Source: [Phialemoniopsis] sp. UDSM-2020 (Eukaryota > Ascomycota > Sordariomycetes > Thyridiales > Thyridiaceae). Taken from it: a stretch of 64,000 bases of DNA. Of this stretch, positions 1-11,070 are shown piece after piece (within the stretch, counting starts at the first letter, position 1; each line of letters opens with the position of its first letter). The notes beneath the pieces were generated by a model. That model saw only the letters and a list, made by a program, of their open reading frames with translations. It ran no database searches and was not told the DNA's origin. The stretch is from NCBI GenBank assembly GCA_018873225.1, contig JAEILZ010000009.1, positions 2,950,960 through 3,014,959 of the forward strand, in the 5' to 3' direction. The position numbers were made by a program, and so were the translations under genes.

Positions 1-214
1 CTTAAGCGGTCACCACGTCGTACTAGCCAGACATCCGTTTTGAAAAGATGTGTGAAGATAAGGGAACCCTGGGATCGATCAGCTTGCTTTTTACTTGTAT
101 AAGTGTGAACCCAGACTCGACGGCAGCCTTCCTCTGTCCGAGCAGGAGAAAGCCATCTCTGGCAATACAGCCACTACCACCCATCATCCACCATCGCCTA
201 TTTATCTTCGAAAC
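1..214. other. Upstream region of the amino-acid transporter
   Basis: I see no gene here. An open stretch from about position 95 runs in frame into the transporter, but the ATG at 215 gives the natural hydrophilic N-terminus. The upstream codons read as leader sequence with CCACCA-type repeats typical of fungal 5' UTRs. Confidence 0.4.
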
Positions 215-2183
215 ATGCATGCCAACTCCGACAACCCCACGACGGCTCCGGGTGACAAGATCGAGCAGCAGCTCGAGCGTCCGAATACCCCGGATGGCGT
301 CTTGAAGACGGAGATGCTGGAAGATGACGGCGAAGTCTTCAAAAGTCACACCGGACAAGCCGAGTTTCGGACGCTCGGATGGTATGATGACCTGCATGCT
401 CTGAAGCTGCGCGAAAACTAACGTGCCACGCGTTGCCCTTCAGGATTCGAGCCGGTATCATCCTCATGAAGTTGTGTTTCGCAACAGGTGTACTTGCGAT
501 TCCATCCGCTCTCGGAGTGGTCGGCTATGGCCCGGGCATCATTCTGCTTGTTTGTTGGGGCGCCATGACAACGTGTAAGCCTAGATGTCCTGCGCTCGCA
601 AGCGTCACCATTTAGAAGATATGATCTTTACTGACAAGGTTTTCTTCGTTCAAGATTACGCCTACGTGATGTATACCTTCCGCATGAAGTACCGTGGTGT
701 TCACAACATAGCCGATGCCGCTGCCGTCGTCGGAGGGCCCGTGTTCAGGGAGATCGCTGGAGGGTTGTTCCTCCTGACCTGGATGTAGGTCACAAACGCG
801 GCGGCAAGTAGAAAGAGCGAAACCGCTAACGATCGCATGAACTAGATTGGCGACAGGATCCGGGTTCATTGGTCTCGCACAAGGCTTCAAGATACTGGCC
901 AACGGCAAGGTCTGCACCGTTGTCTGGACCATGGTTGCGGCGCTTTGTACTGCCCTCGTCGCTAGCATCAGAACGCTTGGCAAGCTCGCTATCTTGACCT
1001 GGGTCGGCTTCGCTAGTATCTTTGTCGCTGTCTTCATTGTTGTGTCAGTCCATCAAGCTGCTGTTTACGCCTGATCTCTGTCTAACACATTGCTTCAGAG
1101 TCGGAGTTACCCAGGTGGACAGGCCTGCCGCCGCTCCTCAGTCTGGACCCTACGATATCGACGTCATTGCTGTTGGAACGCCGGGCTTCGTCGCCGGGCT
1201 GACTGCCGCGATCAATCTCTTTGGTGAGTGGTCCATCATCTCGTGTGTTTAGCCGTGGTGAGTAACCGTCAACTGACCGGTCTTAGCTGGGTATGGCTCT
1301 ACTCCGACGTTCATGCCTGTCATTGCCGAGATGAAACGCCCGAAGTCGTTCCCCAAAGCACTGTTCTCTTCTCAGGGAGCCTTGACGGCGTGCTATGTTT
1401 CTTTTGGACTGGTTGTATACTTGTGAGTAAATGTTGCAAACAAAGCTAGGCGACATGAGAATTGACAACCTCGCAGTTATTGCGGCCAGTATGTCGCGAG
1501 CCCGTCTTTGGCCAGTGCAGGAGGGACGCTCGAGAAGATTGCCTATGCCATCTCCATCCCCGGTTTCATTATGACTTCGACCCTCTGGACGCATCTGGCT
1601 GCTAAATTTGTTCGTCCATGGTGAAATCCCCAACGTCGCTCAGGCAAAGCATGCTAATCGACTTGCGCAGCTTCTCGTACGGATTCTTCGCGATTCAGCT
1701 CACCTCCAGAGCAACAGTCTCGTCCACTGGACAACTTGGTTGTACGTCTAGTCTGCGCCTGGATTTGTGTCAAGCTTACCCTACAGCTCATGCTGACAAC
1801 CACCTGTCACAGGGGCTCAACCATCGGAATCACCATCCTGTCTTTCGTCATTGCAGAGGCGATTCCGTTCTTCAGTTATCTGATCGGCTTGATTGGCTCG
1901 CTCTGCTGCGCTCCGACTTGTGTAAGTGTATGATTCGCCACTGCATCAGTGTTCGCTGCTGACTCAAATATGCATCTAGCTCATTATTCCGGCTTTGATG
2001 GGCATTCACATGGACCGCGGAAACCACACTATCAGCAAGCGACGAATGGCCGTCTTTGGGCTTCATTGTTTCACCATCGTACTCGGTCTGTTTGTGACAA
2101 TCGCTGGTACCTACACCACGATTCAGAGCATCATCGACGCGTATCGCTCGGGAACTGTTGGAGGGGCCTTCACTTGCTCTTGA
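215..2183 (+). CDS. AAAP-family amino-acid transporter (N. crassa Mtr-like)
   Basis: This is a plasma-membrane amino-acid/H+ symporter of the amino acid/auxin permease (AAAP) family, resembling fungal neutral amino-acid permeases. I read ten exons: 215-381, 444-574, 655-784, 846-1043, 1099-1223, 1287-1422, 1477-1609, 1671-1741, 1813-1921 and 1980-2183. All introns have GT-AG ends and preserve frame; the donor at 1610 (GTTCGT) is weak. A hydrophilic N-terminal tail precedes the family signature around FATGVLAIPSALG, followed by about eleven hydrophobic segments, including the conserved stretches GSGFIGLAQGFK, YGSTPTFMPVIAEM and AEAIPFFSYLIGLIGSLC. The protein ends shortly after the last membrane segment at a TGA. 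Length (about 450 residues) and domain order are normal. The family assignment is firm; the substrate cannot be read from the sequence. Confidence 0.93.
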
Positions 2184-2475
2184 ATATGAATACGACCGAG
2201 ACAATTACACACAGCCCAAGCATGATATTGTCACGGGGGTGAAGCATTGTTGGGATGGTCCGGTATGGGCACAGTTTTGTGCTTGAAACATCCGGAAGCC
2301 CTCTCGTATGGTAACTGTGCATCTCTATTTCATGACTTGTAGTAACAAATGAGGTCACATTACAAATTATACAACATATTATGCCAATCTTCCCAAATCA
2401 TACATGTCTATCCTCCACAGGTTATCAGTGCTAGTTGGATTCCATCGGTCCTTGCGTACTGGCTCGATACTCAAC

Positions 2476-4279
2476 TCAACCATCGTTTGATGTTCCGTCT
2501 CCAGCACCTAAAAAAGCCTTGCCGGCACCCAGGCCTGCCACATGCCCTGGGATGGACATGGTGCGGGCTCTCTTCTGCGCAGGACGTGGGGCCTGGCGCG
2601 TCTTGACCTCCAAGTGCGCATCGCGTGCCTGTTGCTTGGAGATCACGAGGCCTTGGGTGATGGAGGTGAGATCACCCTCCTCGACGGCGCACATGGTGGG
2701 CCACACGACGAGCAAGATGTTGTCGGGGTCAATGTCCGCCTCGGAGTCGCTTGCATCGTCCTCGACCACGGCAGAGTCATCACCCGCAGCCAGGGCAGAG
2801 TCAGGAGCAGGGCTGTCGTCGGTGCTCAGCACCTGCGGCCCCTGCCGCGGACTTGCATGCGCGGAGGGCGCGTTCGATCTCGGCGGGGTCATGGCGCCAC
2901 CTGCGGCGTCGCTCTCACCCTCGAGGAGTGGCAGGACTTGCCAGTCAAAGTCATCGTATGGCTGGCCGAAATAGGGTTCGATCTTCATGCGTGCTCTCTG
3001 GATCTCCATCCACTTGGTGCACGCCAAAACACACACGGATTCGAGAGCTGCACAAAAGGCACCGTACTGTAAAGCGCCGAGGAGGTGCTGAACCACCCAT
3101 TGCACATCTCTCACAGCTTGCTGTGCACGGCGCTTCGCACTGGCCCTCTGTCGGTCTTCGGGTAGAGCGGCAAGTAGGGTAGCCCGACAGTACACCTCGC
3201 GTTCCGGGTCCAAGACTTCGACCTCACGCAGTAACCGCGCGAGTCCTATCTCGGCACCCACGTTTTCGGCGTCGTCAATAAGGTATATGGGGCGAAATAT
3301 GTGCCGGTCAAGCGCTCTTGAGAGCACAGCAAGGACAGCAGCAACACGCATGCGCTTTGCCGCAAGAGAGTTGGATCGCGGGAGGGGGATCTGGGTCGCG
3401 CCTTTGAGATAGGGTGAGTCCTGAAGAGACTTCCAGCAGGACGGGTCCGACAGGACTTTTTCGTCGAGGTCTTGCTTGAGGTGTGTTTCGACGAGGTGTA
3501 TGACCGAAGTCCATATGTTGTCGAGGATGGAGACGCTGCGTTCTTGGTTAGACTATGATGGTGAACATGCCTGGGGAGGTGCGCACTTACTACTTGTCCT
3601 CTGGCTCGTCGACCAGTACGATGCGGTACTGCTCAGTCTTGGCCAGTTGGTCCGACTTCATCTGCAATTCTTTTGCGATTGTGTCCACCGTAGATTGCAA
3701 GATGCCCATCTGTGCACTTGACTCTCGCTCCTTGTCCTCTGCCGCCTTGGCTTCTTCTTTAGACCGGGCCAACTCGGTGCTGAGGCCGGCCACGGTCGTC
3801 TTGAGCCCCTCGGCCTCGCTTGCCATGGTGTCAACTCTCTGTTTTTCGTCGGCGAGCTGCGAAGTGGCGGTCTCGGCATCCTTTTCCAGCTTTGCTTTCA
3901 GCTCTTGTAGTTCGGCAAGCGTCTTCTCCTTGTCCTCTACCGTCGTCTCGAGGGCTTTGTTGGCTTCGTCAAGGGCGGCCAGCTTGGCGTCCCGCTCCTC
4001 CACCATCTTCTCGAGTGAGGCCTTACTCTCCACCAGCTGCGCCTCGTGCACTTCGAGTTCGTTACGGAACGCGCGGTACTCTTCCAACATTTGGCGGTGC
4101 GAGATGGTGAGTTGGTGGTTCTGCGCGCGGAGCGTCATGGCTTCGTCGTAAAAGTTGGTCAGCATCATGTAGTTGGGGTCCGTCGTGAGGTGTTTCAGGG
4201 CTCCGACGAGCCCATCTACCGCCTGTGTCGGATCTGCGTCGGAAGACATTGTGTGTTCGAGTGCTGAAAGTGCGCCCAT
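2476..4279 (-). CDS. Coiled-coil protein of unknown function
   Basis: Two exons on the minus strand: 4279-3591 and 3535-2476, joined across a 55-nt intron with donor GTAAGT, a CTAACC branch site and acceptor CAG. An ATG at 4249 is an equally plausible start; the predicted protein is about 572-582 residues. Residues from about 60 to 240 are rich in Glu, Lys, Ala and Leu in heptad-like spacing, indicating a long coiled coil. The second exon starts with a compact predicted-helical region containing SILDNIWTSVIHLVETHL and RPIYLIDDAENVGAEIGLAR. It ends in an acidic, Ser/Ala/Pro-rich, probably disordered tail. No signal peptide, membrane segment or enzyme motif is visible, and I do not recognise the family. 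It converges with the AAAP transporter, whose stop is about 290 bp away. Confidence 0.7.
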
Positions 4280-6215
4280 AGTGGCCTCTTTCGGTGATCT
4301 AAATACAAAAAATACGAACTCTGTCGATGAGTCTGCACAATGTAGGGGCGTACTATGGCGATGCAATGTCCTCTTCTACCTTTAAATATGTTGGCGATAC
4401 AAAACCGTAGGGAGACGATCAAGGTATGCCAGTGAAGCAGGTGGCACAATCAGGCAAAGCAACTCGAACCCAAAGAACTTGCCGTCAAGGCACCATGATT
4501 GCAGCCTTTCCACTACGTGTCGCTCGATATCTAGCCAGTCAAAACTCGGATGCGGCTTCATCGAGATGTGACTTGAGCTCCTTTGAGGCTGACAAGCCTG
4601 CCCGACTGATCGGATCTGGCAGCAAGAGGGTAGCATCCCGTGCCGTGCGACACCAGGACTACATTTGGACTCGTATCGCATGCTTTGACGTGGCGTTTCC
4701 TGGTGCCAGAGGGGTTGGGCGAGGCGGCCTTTCATTGGCGAGGGCAGCCGCATCGATAGGCTCGGAAAGCTCCCCTTGACTCCTTACTGCTTGCTGCCCA
4801 CCCTTCCATCCATCGATCCAGCCTGTCGATCCCACCCAGGCCAACCACTGATGCGGTTTTACCAGTCCTTTTCTGGCGCTTCGCTGTAAGTAGAAGCATC
4901 CATGGACATCTGGCACCTGCCACCCAGCGCACAGGCGAGCCCAGGAATGAATATGCACCCAAAATCCTGCTTCTGCTCTGCAGTCACCTTTGGATGCATG
5001 CATTTCAGACGACAGACCATGGTCTCGTTACCACTGGACTCTCAGGGCGGCCGGTAGGTTCGTTCGAATAAGCACATGCTCACATGCCGTCGCCAGTACC
5101 CAACGCCAGGAATAGGTGCCTGACGACTCGTCTCCAGCGTGATCGAGATTCATCGGTCCTACTCTGCTGCACCGATACCCGTTCTCGACGCAGTCACAGT
5201 CATCCCAGGATTGACTTGTCACAGGGCGATTGAACGCCAAACCGTCGAGTGGTCATGCGCATGTCAACATGACAGAACAGATGTGACTCGAGCATTTGAC
5301 GATACCGCGACAAGCGAATCTTCGTAACCTACAGAATGGCGCCGCGGTATTTTACGCCTTTAGGGTAGGTAGTTAGCGCCTCTATCTCTGGGACGGCCGT
5401 CGCCAGAGGCCTGAGACAGCGCCGGACTCCATCGATTGATGTCTGCCCAGCCTGCCAAGCAGTGCGGCACCCAGCCCTGGAGCACTGGGGGGCCGGAGAG
5501 GGCACCTGTAGATTTGCTTGCCACAGAATACTACCTGGAGCATTCTGGTCAAGGCGATCGCAGCTACAAGGTCGCATCTCGATCCAAGCTACATCCAACA
5601 CACCGTCATCGTCCAAAGTCTCAAGCGCCGCATTCGATCGTAATTATTCATCCTTGTCGTCTTGTCTTTGATGCTGAACGGGATTGTTGAATGGATCTAG
5701 GCGAGATGATCAATGGTCGCACCAGACACTGCCCATCAGTTCATTCGGCCGGGGCCTGTGCCCCCAGTGCCGGAGCCCTCCAGTGGCATGGGTGCTTATC
5801 AGACACGACCTCTTTCTTGGGTGTACGGAGTACATTCAAGCGAGATAATGAACAAACACCCCCGTACGGGACTGCGCGCGTCTGGTATTTATATCAACCC
5901 CCGGCGCACGCACGCGTCACCGGCTGAAGGCTTATCGGCCAGGGTCGGGTTCTCCCGGCTCCTCTCTCCTCCCTGACCCTGATGAGACGGCTTCTTATCG
6001 AAGGTGCCAAACAGACCAAACATTTGAACCAGAACAATCTGTGGAGGCGGAGTCACGGACATGTTCTAGGGTCCACTCCCCCGCTGGTGCTGTTTTCGGA
6101 GTTGACGTTCCACTTGTGGACCAACCTGAGCTTCATCATTAGCAAGCAGCAAAGCAAACACACACAAGCACACACACATATGATACATGCTCGCACACAT
6201 CGCCAATAACCAAAG
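4280..6215. other. Intergenic region, 1.9 kb
   Basis: Upstream of both the coiled-coil gene (-) and the serine dehydratase (+). The open stretches are short, overlap on both strands and show no protein-like composition. A TATA-like TATTTATA lies near 5885 and a short CA-rich repeat runs from about 6158 to 6190 just before the dehydratase start. I see no RNA gene. Confidence 0.5.
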
Positions 6216-8336
6216 ATGCGGTGCAAAAGTACAGACATATTTGGGCGCGCACTCTGCGGCGTCCTCCAGAGTCGCCAGCGAGCAGTCCACTCCGTTCGCC
6301 ATGCCGCGACGAGGCCAACTACAGCTACATATTACGGTTCACGGTCGGCCCTAATAAAGAAGCAGTGGTCTTGGCAGACCCGCACGGTGAGCACCACGGC
6401 GGCGCCCCAGGCCTCACCCGATGGTGAAGAGACGCAGCCCGGATCCTACAGCGAGGCCGACCACGAACATGCCGTCATTTCTACCTTTGACCTCTTTTCC
6501 ATCGGCATAGGCCCGTCCTCCTCCCACACCGTGGGGCCCATGCGAGCGGGCAACATCTTTGTGTCGGACCTAGCCGAGGCGGGCCTGCTGCAACGGGTCC
6601 ACAAGATTCATGTATCGCTCTACGGCAGTCTGGCCCTCACCGGCGAGGGCCACATGACGCCATCTGCGCTGCTACTGGGGCTGGAGAGCGCGGATGTCGA
6701 AACCGTTGACACTGCTTCTGTTCCCACCCGCTTCGAGCAGATCAAGCAGCAAAAGACCTTGTTTCTTGGTCGAGAACTTCCCGGGGGCAATGGCAAAGAA
6801 ATCTCCTTTGACTACTCTCACGATTTTCGATGGCAGTGGGGCAAGAAGCTCGCACTGCACAGCAACGGCATGCGCCTCACAGTGTTCGACGAGGAGGGCA
6901 ACATGCTGGCCACCAACGACATGTTTAGCGTAGGAGGCGGCTTTGTCGTCAACGGTGCCTTGTCCACCGCCGCCACCGCCGCGGCTCAGTCGTCCGCATC
7001 AAACGACGGCGGCTCCGGGGAAACCCAGACCATGGCGCGCTACGGTGAACACGCCGCAGGCACCGGGCATCCGCCCGACCTGGCGGAGAACATGTTCTAC
7101 AAGGAAATCCGCCGAGCGGATGCGGCCGGCGACCGCCGAACCGGACCCGAGGTGAAGCCTTTGGACAATGCAGACGTACAGGGAGCCATGCTGGTGTCCG
7201 GGTCACAAGATATGGCATCGCAGTCGCCTGCAGACGAACCCCGTCAAGGAGAAAAGGAGCAGCGGCATCCCCGCTATCCATTCCGGGACGCCAGCAGCCT
7301 TCTCACCCTTTGCCGCAAAAACAACCTAACGATCGCGCAACTCGTCTTCGAGAACGAGAAGAGCCAAGGGTACACCAATGACGAGATTCTCGACAAGATC
7401 TTTCGCATCTGGGAGGTCATGGACAACAGCATCCTTGAAGGCGTGCAGGCGCCCATGGATTCGACACTTCCCGGCGCACTGAAACTCCACCGAAGAGCAC
7501 CAGGTCTGTACAGTCGCTTGGCACGGGGTTTGTACAGGGGAGTACTTCCAGCTGCCGGGGACAAGGAGAGGGCATCATCCTCCCAAAGCAACGCCGGGCA
7601 TGGATCGCCATCATCGACGGCACTGGTCAGAAAGAGTCCACAGGGTGCGAGGGGACCGCCACGGATCGTCGGCTCGCTGGAACACCCCGTGATGCCCAGC
7701 CCGATACGCAGGACTACGTTCCCCGAACTTGATCACCTCAGTGTCTACGCCATTGCCGTCAACGAGACCAATGCGGCGGGCGGTCGCATCGTCACTGCGC
7801 CGACCAATGGTGCTGCCGGCATCATCCCCGCCGTGCTCAAGTACACGATCGAGTTTATTAGCGACGACCCGGAACGCGATATCCCCACTTTCCTCATGAC
7901 GGCGGCCGCCATCGGGATGCTGTACAAGCGCGGCGCGAGCATATCGGCTGCCGAGGGTGGATGTATGGCCGAAGTAGGAGTGGCCTGCTCCATGGCCGCC
8001 GGCGCCTTCGCCGCGTGCATGGGTGCTAGCCCGGAGATCATCGAGCAGGCCGCCGAGATCGGTATCGAGCACAACCTAGGTCTGACGTGCGACCCAATCG
8101 CGGGACTCGTCCAGGCGCCTTGCATTGAGCGTAATGCTCTCGGCGCCATCAAGGCCATATCCAGCGCGAATTTGGCATTGAGCAGCTCTGGCAACCAAAA
8201 GGTCCGTCTCGACGACGCCATCCGTGCCATGCGTGTGACGGCCCGGGGTATGCGCGACGAGTTCAAGGAGACCAGTCTGAGCGGCTTGGCGACGAGCGTC
8301 CCGCTAAATATCCCCGTCAGCGTGCCAGACTGTTGA
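6216..8336 (+). CDS. Iron-sulphur L-serine dehydratase (SdaA type), probably mitochondrial
   Basis: Deaminates L-serine to pyruvate and ammonia using a catalytic [4Fe-4S] cluster; this is the bacterial-type, PLP-independent enzyme with beta and alpha domains in one chain. A single 706-codon exon. The beta domain starts near residue 85 with FDLFSIGIGPSSSHTVGPM; the alpha domain carries NETNAAGGRIVTAPTNGAAG. Cluster cysteines are at about residues 583, 625 and 636, with spacing 42 and 11, as in the Legionella enzyme. The chain also ends in Cys, the position of the tail-in-mouth ligand described there. The first 35 residues are Arg/Ser-rich and almost free of acid, suggesting a mitochondrial presequence. 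Bacterial enzymes are about 455 residues; the excess lies in the presequence and two low-complexity insertions near residues 245-345 and 425-500. Confidence 0.93.
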   Translation: MRCKSTDIFGRALCGVLQSRQRAVHSVRHAATRPTTATYYGSRSALIKKQWSWQTRTVSTTAAPQASPDGEETQPGSYSEADHEHAVISTFDLFSIGIGPSSSHTVGPMRAGNIFVSDLAEAGLLQRVHKIHVSLYGSLALTGEGHMTPSALLLGLESADVETVDTASVPTRFEQIKQQKTLFLGRELPGGNGKEISFDYSHDFRWQWGKKLALHSNGMRLTVFDEEGNMLATNDMFSVGGGFVVNGALSTAATAAAQSSASNDGGSGETQTMARYGEHAAGTGHPPDLAENMFYKEIRRADAAGDRRTGPEVKPLDNADVQGAMLVSGSQDMASQSPADEPRQGEKEQRHPRYPFRDASSLLTLCRKNNLTIAQLVFENEKSQGYTNDEILDKIFRIWEVMDNSILEGVQAPMDSTLPGALKLHRRAPGLYSRLARGLYRGVLPAAGDKERASSSQSNAGHGSPSSTALVRKSPQGARGPPRIVGSLEHPVMPSPIRRTTFPELDHLSVYAIAVNETNAAGGRIVTAPTNGAAGIIPAVLKYTIEFISDDPERDIPTFLMTAAAIGMLYKRGASISAAEGGCMAEVGVACSMAAGAFAACMGASPEIIEQAAEIGIEHNLGLTCDPIAGLVQAPCIERNALGAIKAISSANLALSSSGNQKVRLDDAIRAMRVTARGMRDEFKETSLSGLATSVPLNIPVSVPDC

Positions 8337-8464
8337 GTGGAAGTATCTGGGGGTGTTTTTCCCTTTGGTCAAGCGATATTCAATCTTTCTAAGAGTTCAT
8401 CGGAAAAGGAAGGAAAAGGGTAACATAGATAGGGTCTGATATAATTACGACCAGGACCAAACTA

Positions 8465-9484
8465 TTATAATACTCTATTGAGCATATCTCTGAACATTTC
8501 CTGTAGCCAGATAGGCCATCCTCTTACTGCCGTCAGGAACGAGACATGTGCCGGCACAATGATCTGCCCCCCTTCTCGGCCGAAGATGTGCTGAAGCACG
8601 GGATCCGCGATGCTTTCAGGGCCTAGGATCTTCCTGCCTTTGAATCTCTCGACGAGTTTTGGGTCAGATTCAACCATAGGAGTTCTGACAAAGCTCGGAT
8701 GTACAACAGTCGCCAGTACACCAGGCGTTTTGTAGAGATGTTTGATTTCAGAGACCAGAGTCTCATGAAATGCCAATGCGCCGGCCTTGGTCGCAGAGTA
8801 AGCAGATCCATTCTTTTTGGTGACAAAGGAAAACATGCTTGCGTTTGTGACAACGTGGCCTTTGTTTTGTTGGACCATATGAGGTAGGAATGCCCGAGTT
8901 GTGTACCATAACGCGAGGAGGTTCACGCCGACAATCCGATGAAGCTTCTCGTCCGTTGCCTCTATGATGCTTTCCCGAGGCACGGCCCCGGCGTTGTTGA
9001 CGAGAATAGAAGGATGGCCTATAGACCTCTGAACAGCGTCGGCGACCTCAGCCACAGAGCTCGGCGAGGTCAGGTCGCATCTGAAGAATTTGATGTTGGA
9101 GCTGGCGCTGAATTCCTCGGGAGGGTTTTGAACATCGAGAACAGCGACAGTGAGATCTTTTGCAGCGAGACCGGCAGCAATAGACTGCCCAATACCGCTA
9201 CAGCCGCCAGTCACGACGGCAATTTCGTTAGGCCAGTCCCAGTCTGCGCCCGCAGTGAGTTGCCAGTTACGAGACGCCCACGAGCTGAGCACTTGGTTCA
9301 ACTTCCTCACGACGCTAATCGCCAAGGCTATTTTGAGGCCCGTCTTGACTGTTGATACCCCGAGTGGGAAAGGCACCCCATGGAGCAGGTCGGCAAAACG
9401 AGTCCGCAGAGATGGAGGACAGTAGTTCAAGATGGCGAGCAGCGCGCCACTTGTGACGATAGGGTCCAGGATGCTTCTAAGCAT
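8465..9484 (-). CDS. Short-chain dehydrogenase/reductase, membrane-anchored type
   Basis: An NAD(P)-dependent oxidoreductase of the classical SDR family, 339 residues, one exon. Start chosen at 9484 (MLRSILDP...) because the upstream in-frame extension is not protein-like. A hydrophobic N-terminus (roughly residues 1-60) could anchor it in the ER or lipid-droplet membrane, as in the RDH10/DHRS3-like branch. The Rossmann fold starts at about residue 90 with TGGCSGIGQ, followed by the NNAG motif, the catalytic serine in TNAS, and YSATK as the Tyr-x3-Lys pair 13 residues after that serine. The C-terminal part contains VHPSFVRTPM, the usual PG-motif position. Substrate unknown; lipid, retinoid or steroid-like ketones are typical for this branch. 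It converges with the serine dehydratase, the stops being only about 130 bp apart. Confidence 0.9.
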   Translation of the reverse strand: MLRSILDPIVTSGALLAILNYCPPSLRTRFADLLHGVPFPLGVSTVKTGLKIALAISVVRKLNQVLSSWASRNWQLTAGADWDWPNEIAVVTGGCSGIGQSIAAGLAAKDLTVAVLDVQNPPEEFSASSNIKFFRCDLTSPSSVAEVADAVQRSIGHPSILVNNAGAVPRESIIEATDEKLHRIVGVNLLALWYTTRAFLPHMVQQNKGHVVTNASMFSFVTKKNGSAYSATKAGALAFHETLVSEIKHLYKTPGVLATVVHPSFVRTPMVESDPKLVERFKGRKILGPESIADPVLQHIFGREGGQIIVPAHVSFLTAVRGWPIWLQEMFRDMLNRVL

Positions 9485-9890
9485 GGCGAATATCGCTTCC
9501 CAAGATCGAATGATACTGTGCTGTGTGACTGATTGTTGAGGGCGTGTCGTCGTGAGACAGAAGGTGACCTGATGGGTCGCTTTTAACATGAGACGGCCGG
9601 GTCGCTCGCACTCGTTTAAGATATTTACTTGACTCGAGGTGGAGCAAATTTGGCTGGTCCGGTGGCCCAAGTTCGCGGATTGCCGCCCAGAGGGGAATAG
9701 TGGCTCGACCTAGCTGAATTCCATGGAGCGAGCACGAAGGCTTGGCGAGCGACAGACTAGGGATTATTAGCTTGTAGTGAATGTGATGAAAGAGATAAGA
9801 TATCATAAGAGATCCTTTGAACAAGGAACCATCACCCCTACATCTTGTTCTGCTAATTCATATGCAATTAAGTAACACCCGGCTCCTGTG
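9485..9890. other. Intergenic region between SDR and DUF5672-like gene
   Basis: About 400 bp containing the promoter of the SDR gene and the 3' end of the DUF5672-like gene. An open stretch continuing upstream of the SDR start shows no recognisable protein content. I see nothing else. Confidence 0.4.
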
Positions 9891-11070
9891 TCACCAAGGA
9901 ACCAGGTTGGGTATCAGGGGGTATTCTACATCATCAACAATCTCCGTGCTGTAGCCTTCATATTCGGTCGTCCTCTTCCAGTAAGCGCCGCAGTCACCCG
10001 GCACATACTGAGCGACATCCATCTGCAATATCAACTTGATCTCGGGGCAGTACTTCCACATGTGAGCGCGGAGCTCCGGCGTCCCCCATATCGGACCGTG
10101 AAGCGTCGTGCCGCTGGCGCCGGTGTGGTACCCCATCGGCTCATAGAAACCCTCGCGCCAGTCATCGATACCCTCGACCCAGGCACTCGTATTGGTGCTG
10201 TTGTCGGTTACGTTGTGCGATGGGGCCAGCGTCTCTCCTTTTCCCGATGACATCTCGCCGGAAAAGGTCGAGGAAAGCGGGCCGTCTGCCATTTTAGAGT
10301 TAGGGCGACCGTTCAGAGCATTCGAGAGAAAGACATCCTCGGGTAGGCCTCCTTCAGAGCGGTTATTGGTCCGTAGAACCTCGATGATGGAGCTGACCCT
10401 CCGCAAAGACAGGCCTCCATTCCCACCGAACGTGCCTTCGGGATTCCACGGTGCACCAACCCAGTCGTATTCGAGAAAGTCGTTGATGTTGTTCTTGCTG
10501 TTGGCACACAGCATACTGTCCGTCTGGAAGACGAGTAACCACTCGGCAGGCTGCAGCAGGCTCTCGTACACCCACGACTGGGTGAAGAACCGGTTGATCT
10601 CCTCCTGGGACCCGGTCGTCTGGTTGGCCGGGATGTAGGTCAAATCGACCTTGCCAGCAGCGACCTGCTCCCGCACCGATGCGCTCTTGTTTAGATGCGC
10701 CACGCTTTCGTTCGATCCCATGAACCGGAATCTCCATTCCGGGGGTACAACGCTAATGAAGTGAAGCATCAAAGGGGCAAGATTGGGCAGCGGCCTTTGC
10801 TCAATCAACAGTGCCACCTTGCGCTTGTCGAACCTGGGTTTGTAGCCATGGGTTATTCTGCGCGAAGTCAGACCTTGTGGCCGAAATAGACCCAAGAATA
10901 ACACAGTCGACCTGCCAAAGAAATCGATCGTCAGCATCTTCAAGTCACAAAGTCGGCTTGTCAAAGAGGGTAGCGAGGAAGCGCAGCGTCTGAACATACG
11001 AGAAGAGGCACACCACGGCGACTAGACCGAACCACCGGCCAACTCGTGGCAGGGGTAAGCCAACCTTCAT
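9891..11070 (-). CDS. DUF5672-like type II membrane protein, possible glycosyltransferase
   Basis: Exon 1 is 11070-10949 and encodes a short cytosolic tail followed by a hydrophobic segment (GLVAVVCLFSYVQ), the layout of a Golgi type II signal anchor. The main exon ends at 9891 (TGA). Two acceptors keep frame: one after GGCAG near 10900, and one after GCGCAG near 10858 that gives a smoother join (PTLITHGYKPRFD). The luminal domain has the features of fungal DUF5672 proteins: VALLIEQRPLPNLAPLMLHF, LVFQTDSMLCANS, DFLEYDWVGAPW and GNGGLSLRR. The TDS triplet followed by a GGNGG-type loop recalls the DxD and substrate loops of glycosyltransferases, but catalytic activity is inferred, not shown. 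There is an Asn/Ser/Thr-rich insertion around residues 250-290. Role unknown. Confidence 0.82.

Noticed and set aside
4280..6215. Several overlapping open stretches of 60-120 codons on both strands
   Set aside because: No start context, codon bias, splice partners or recognisable domain; they are expected by chance in GC-balanced DNA.
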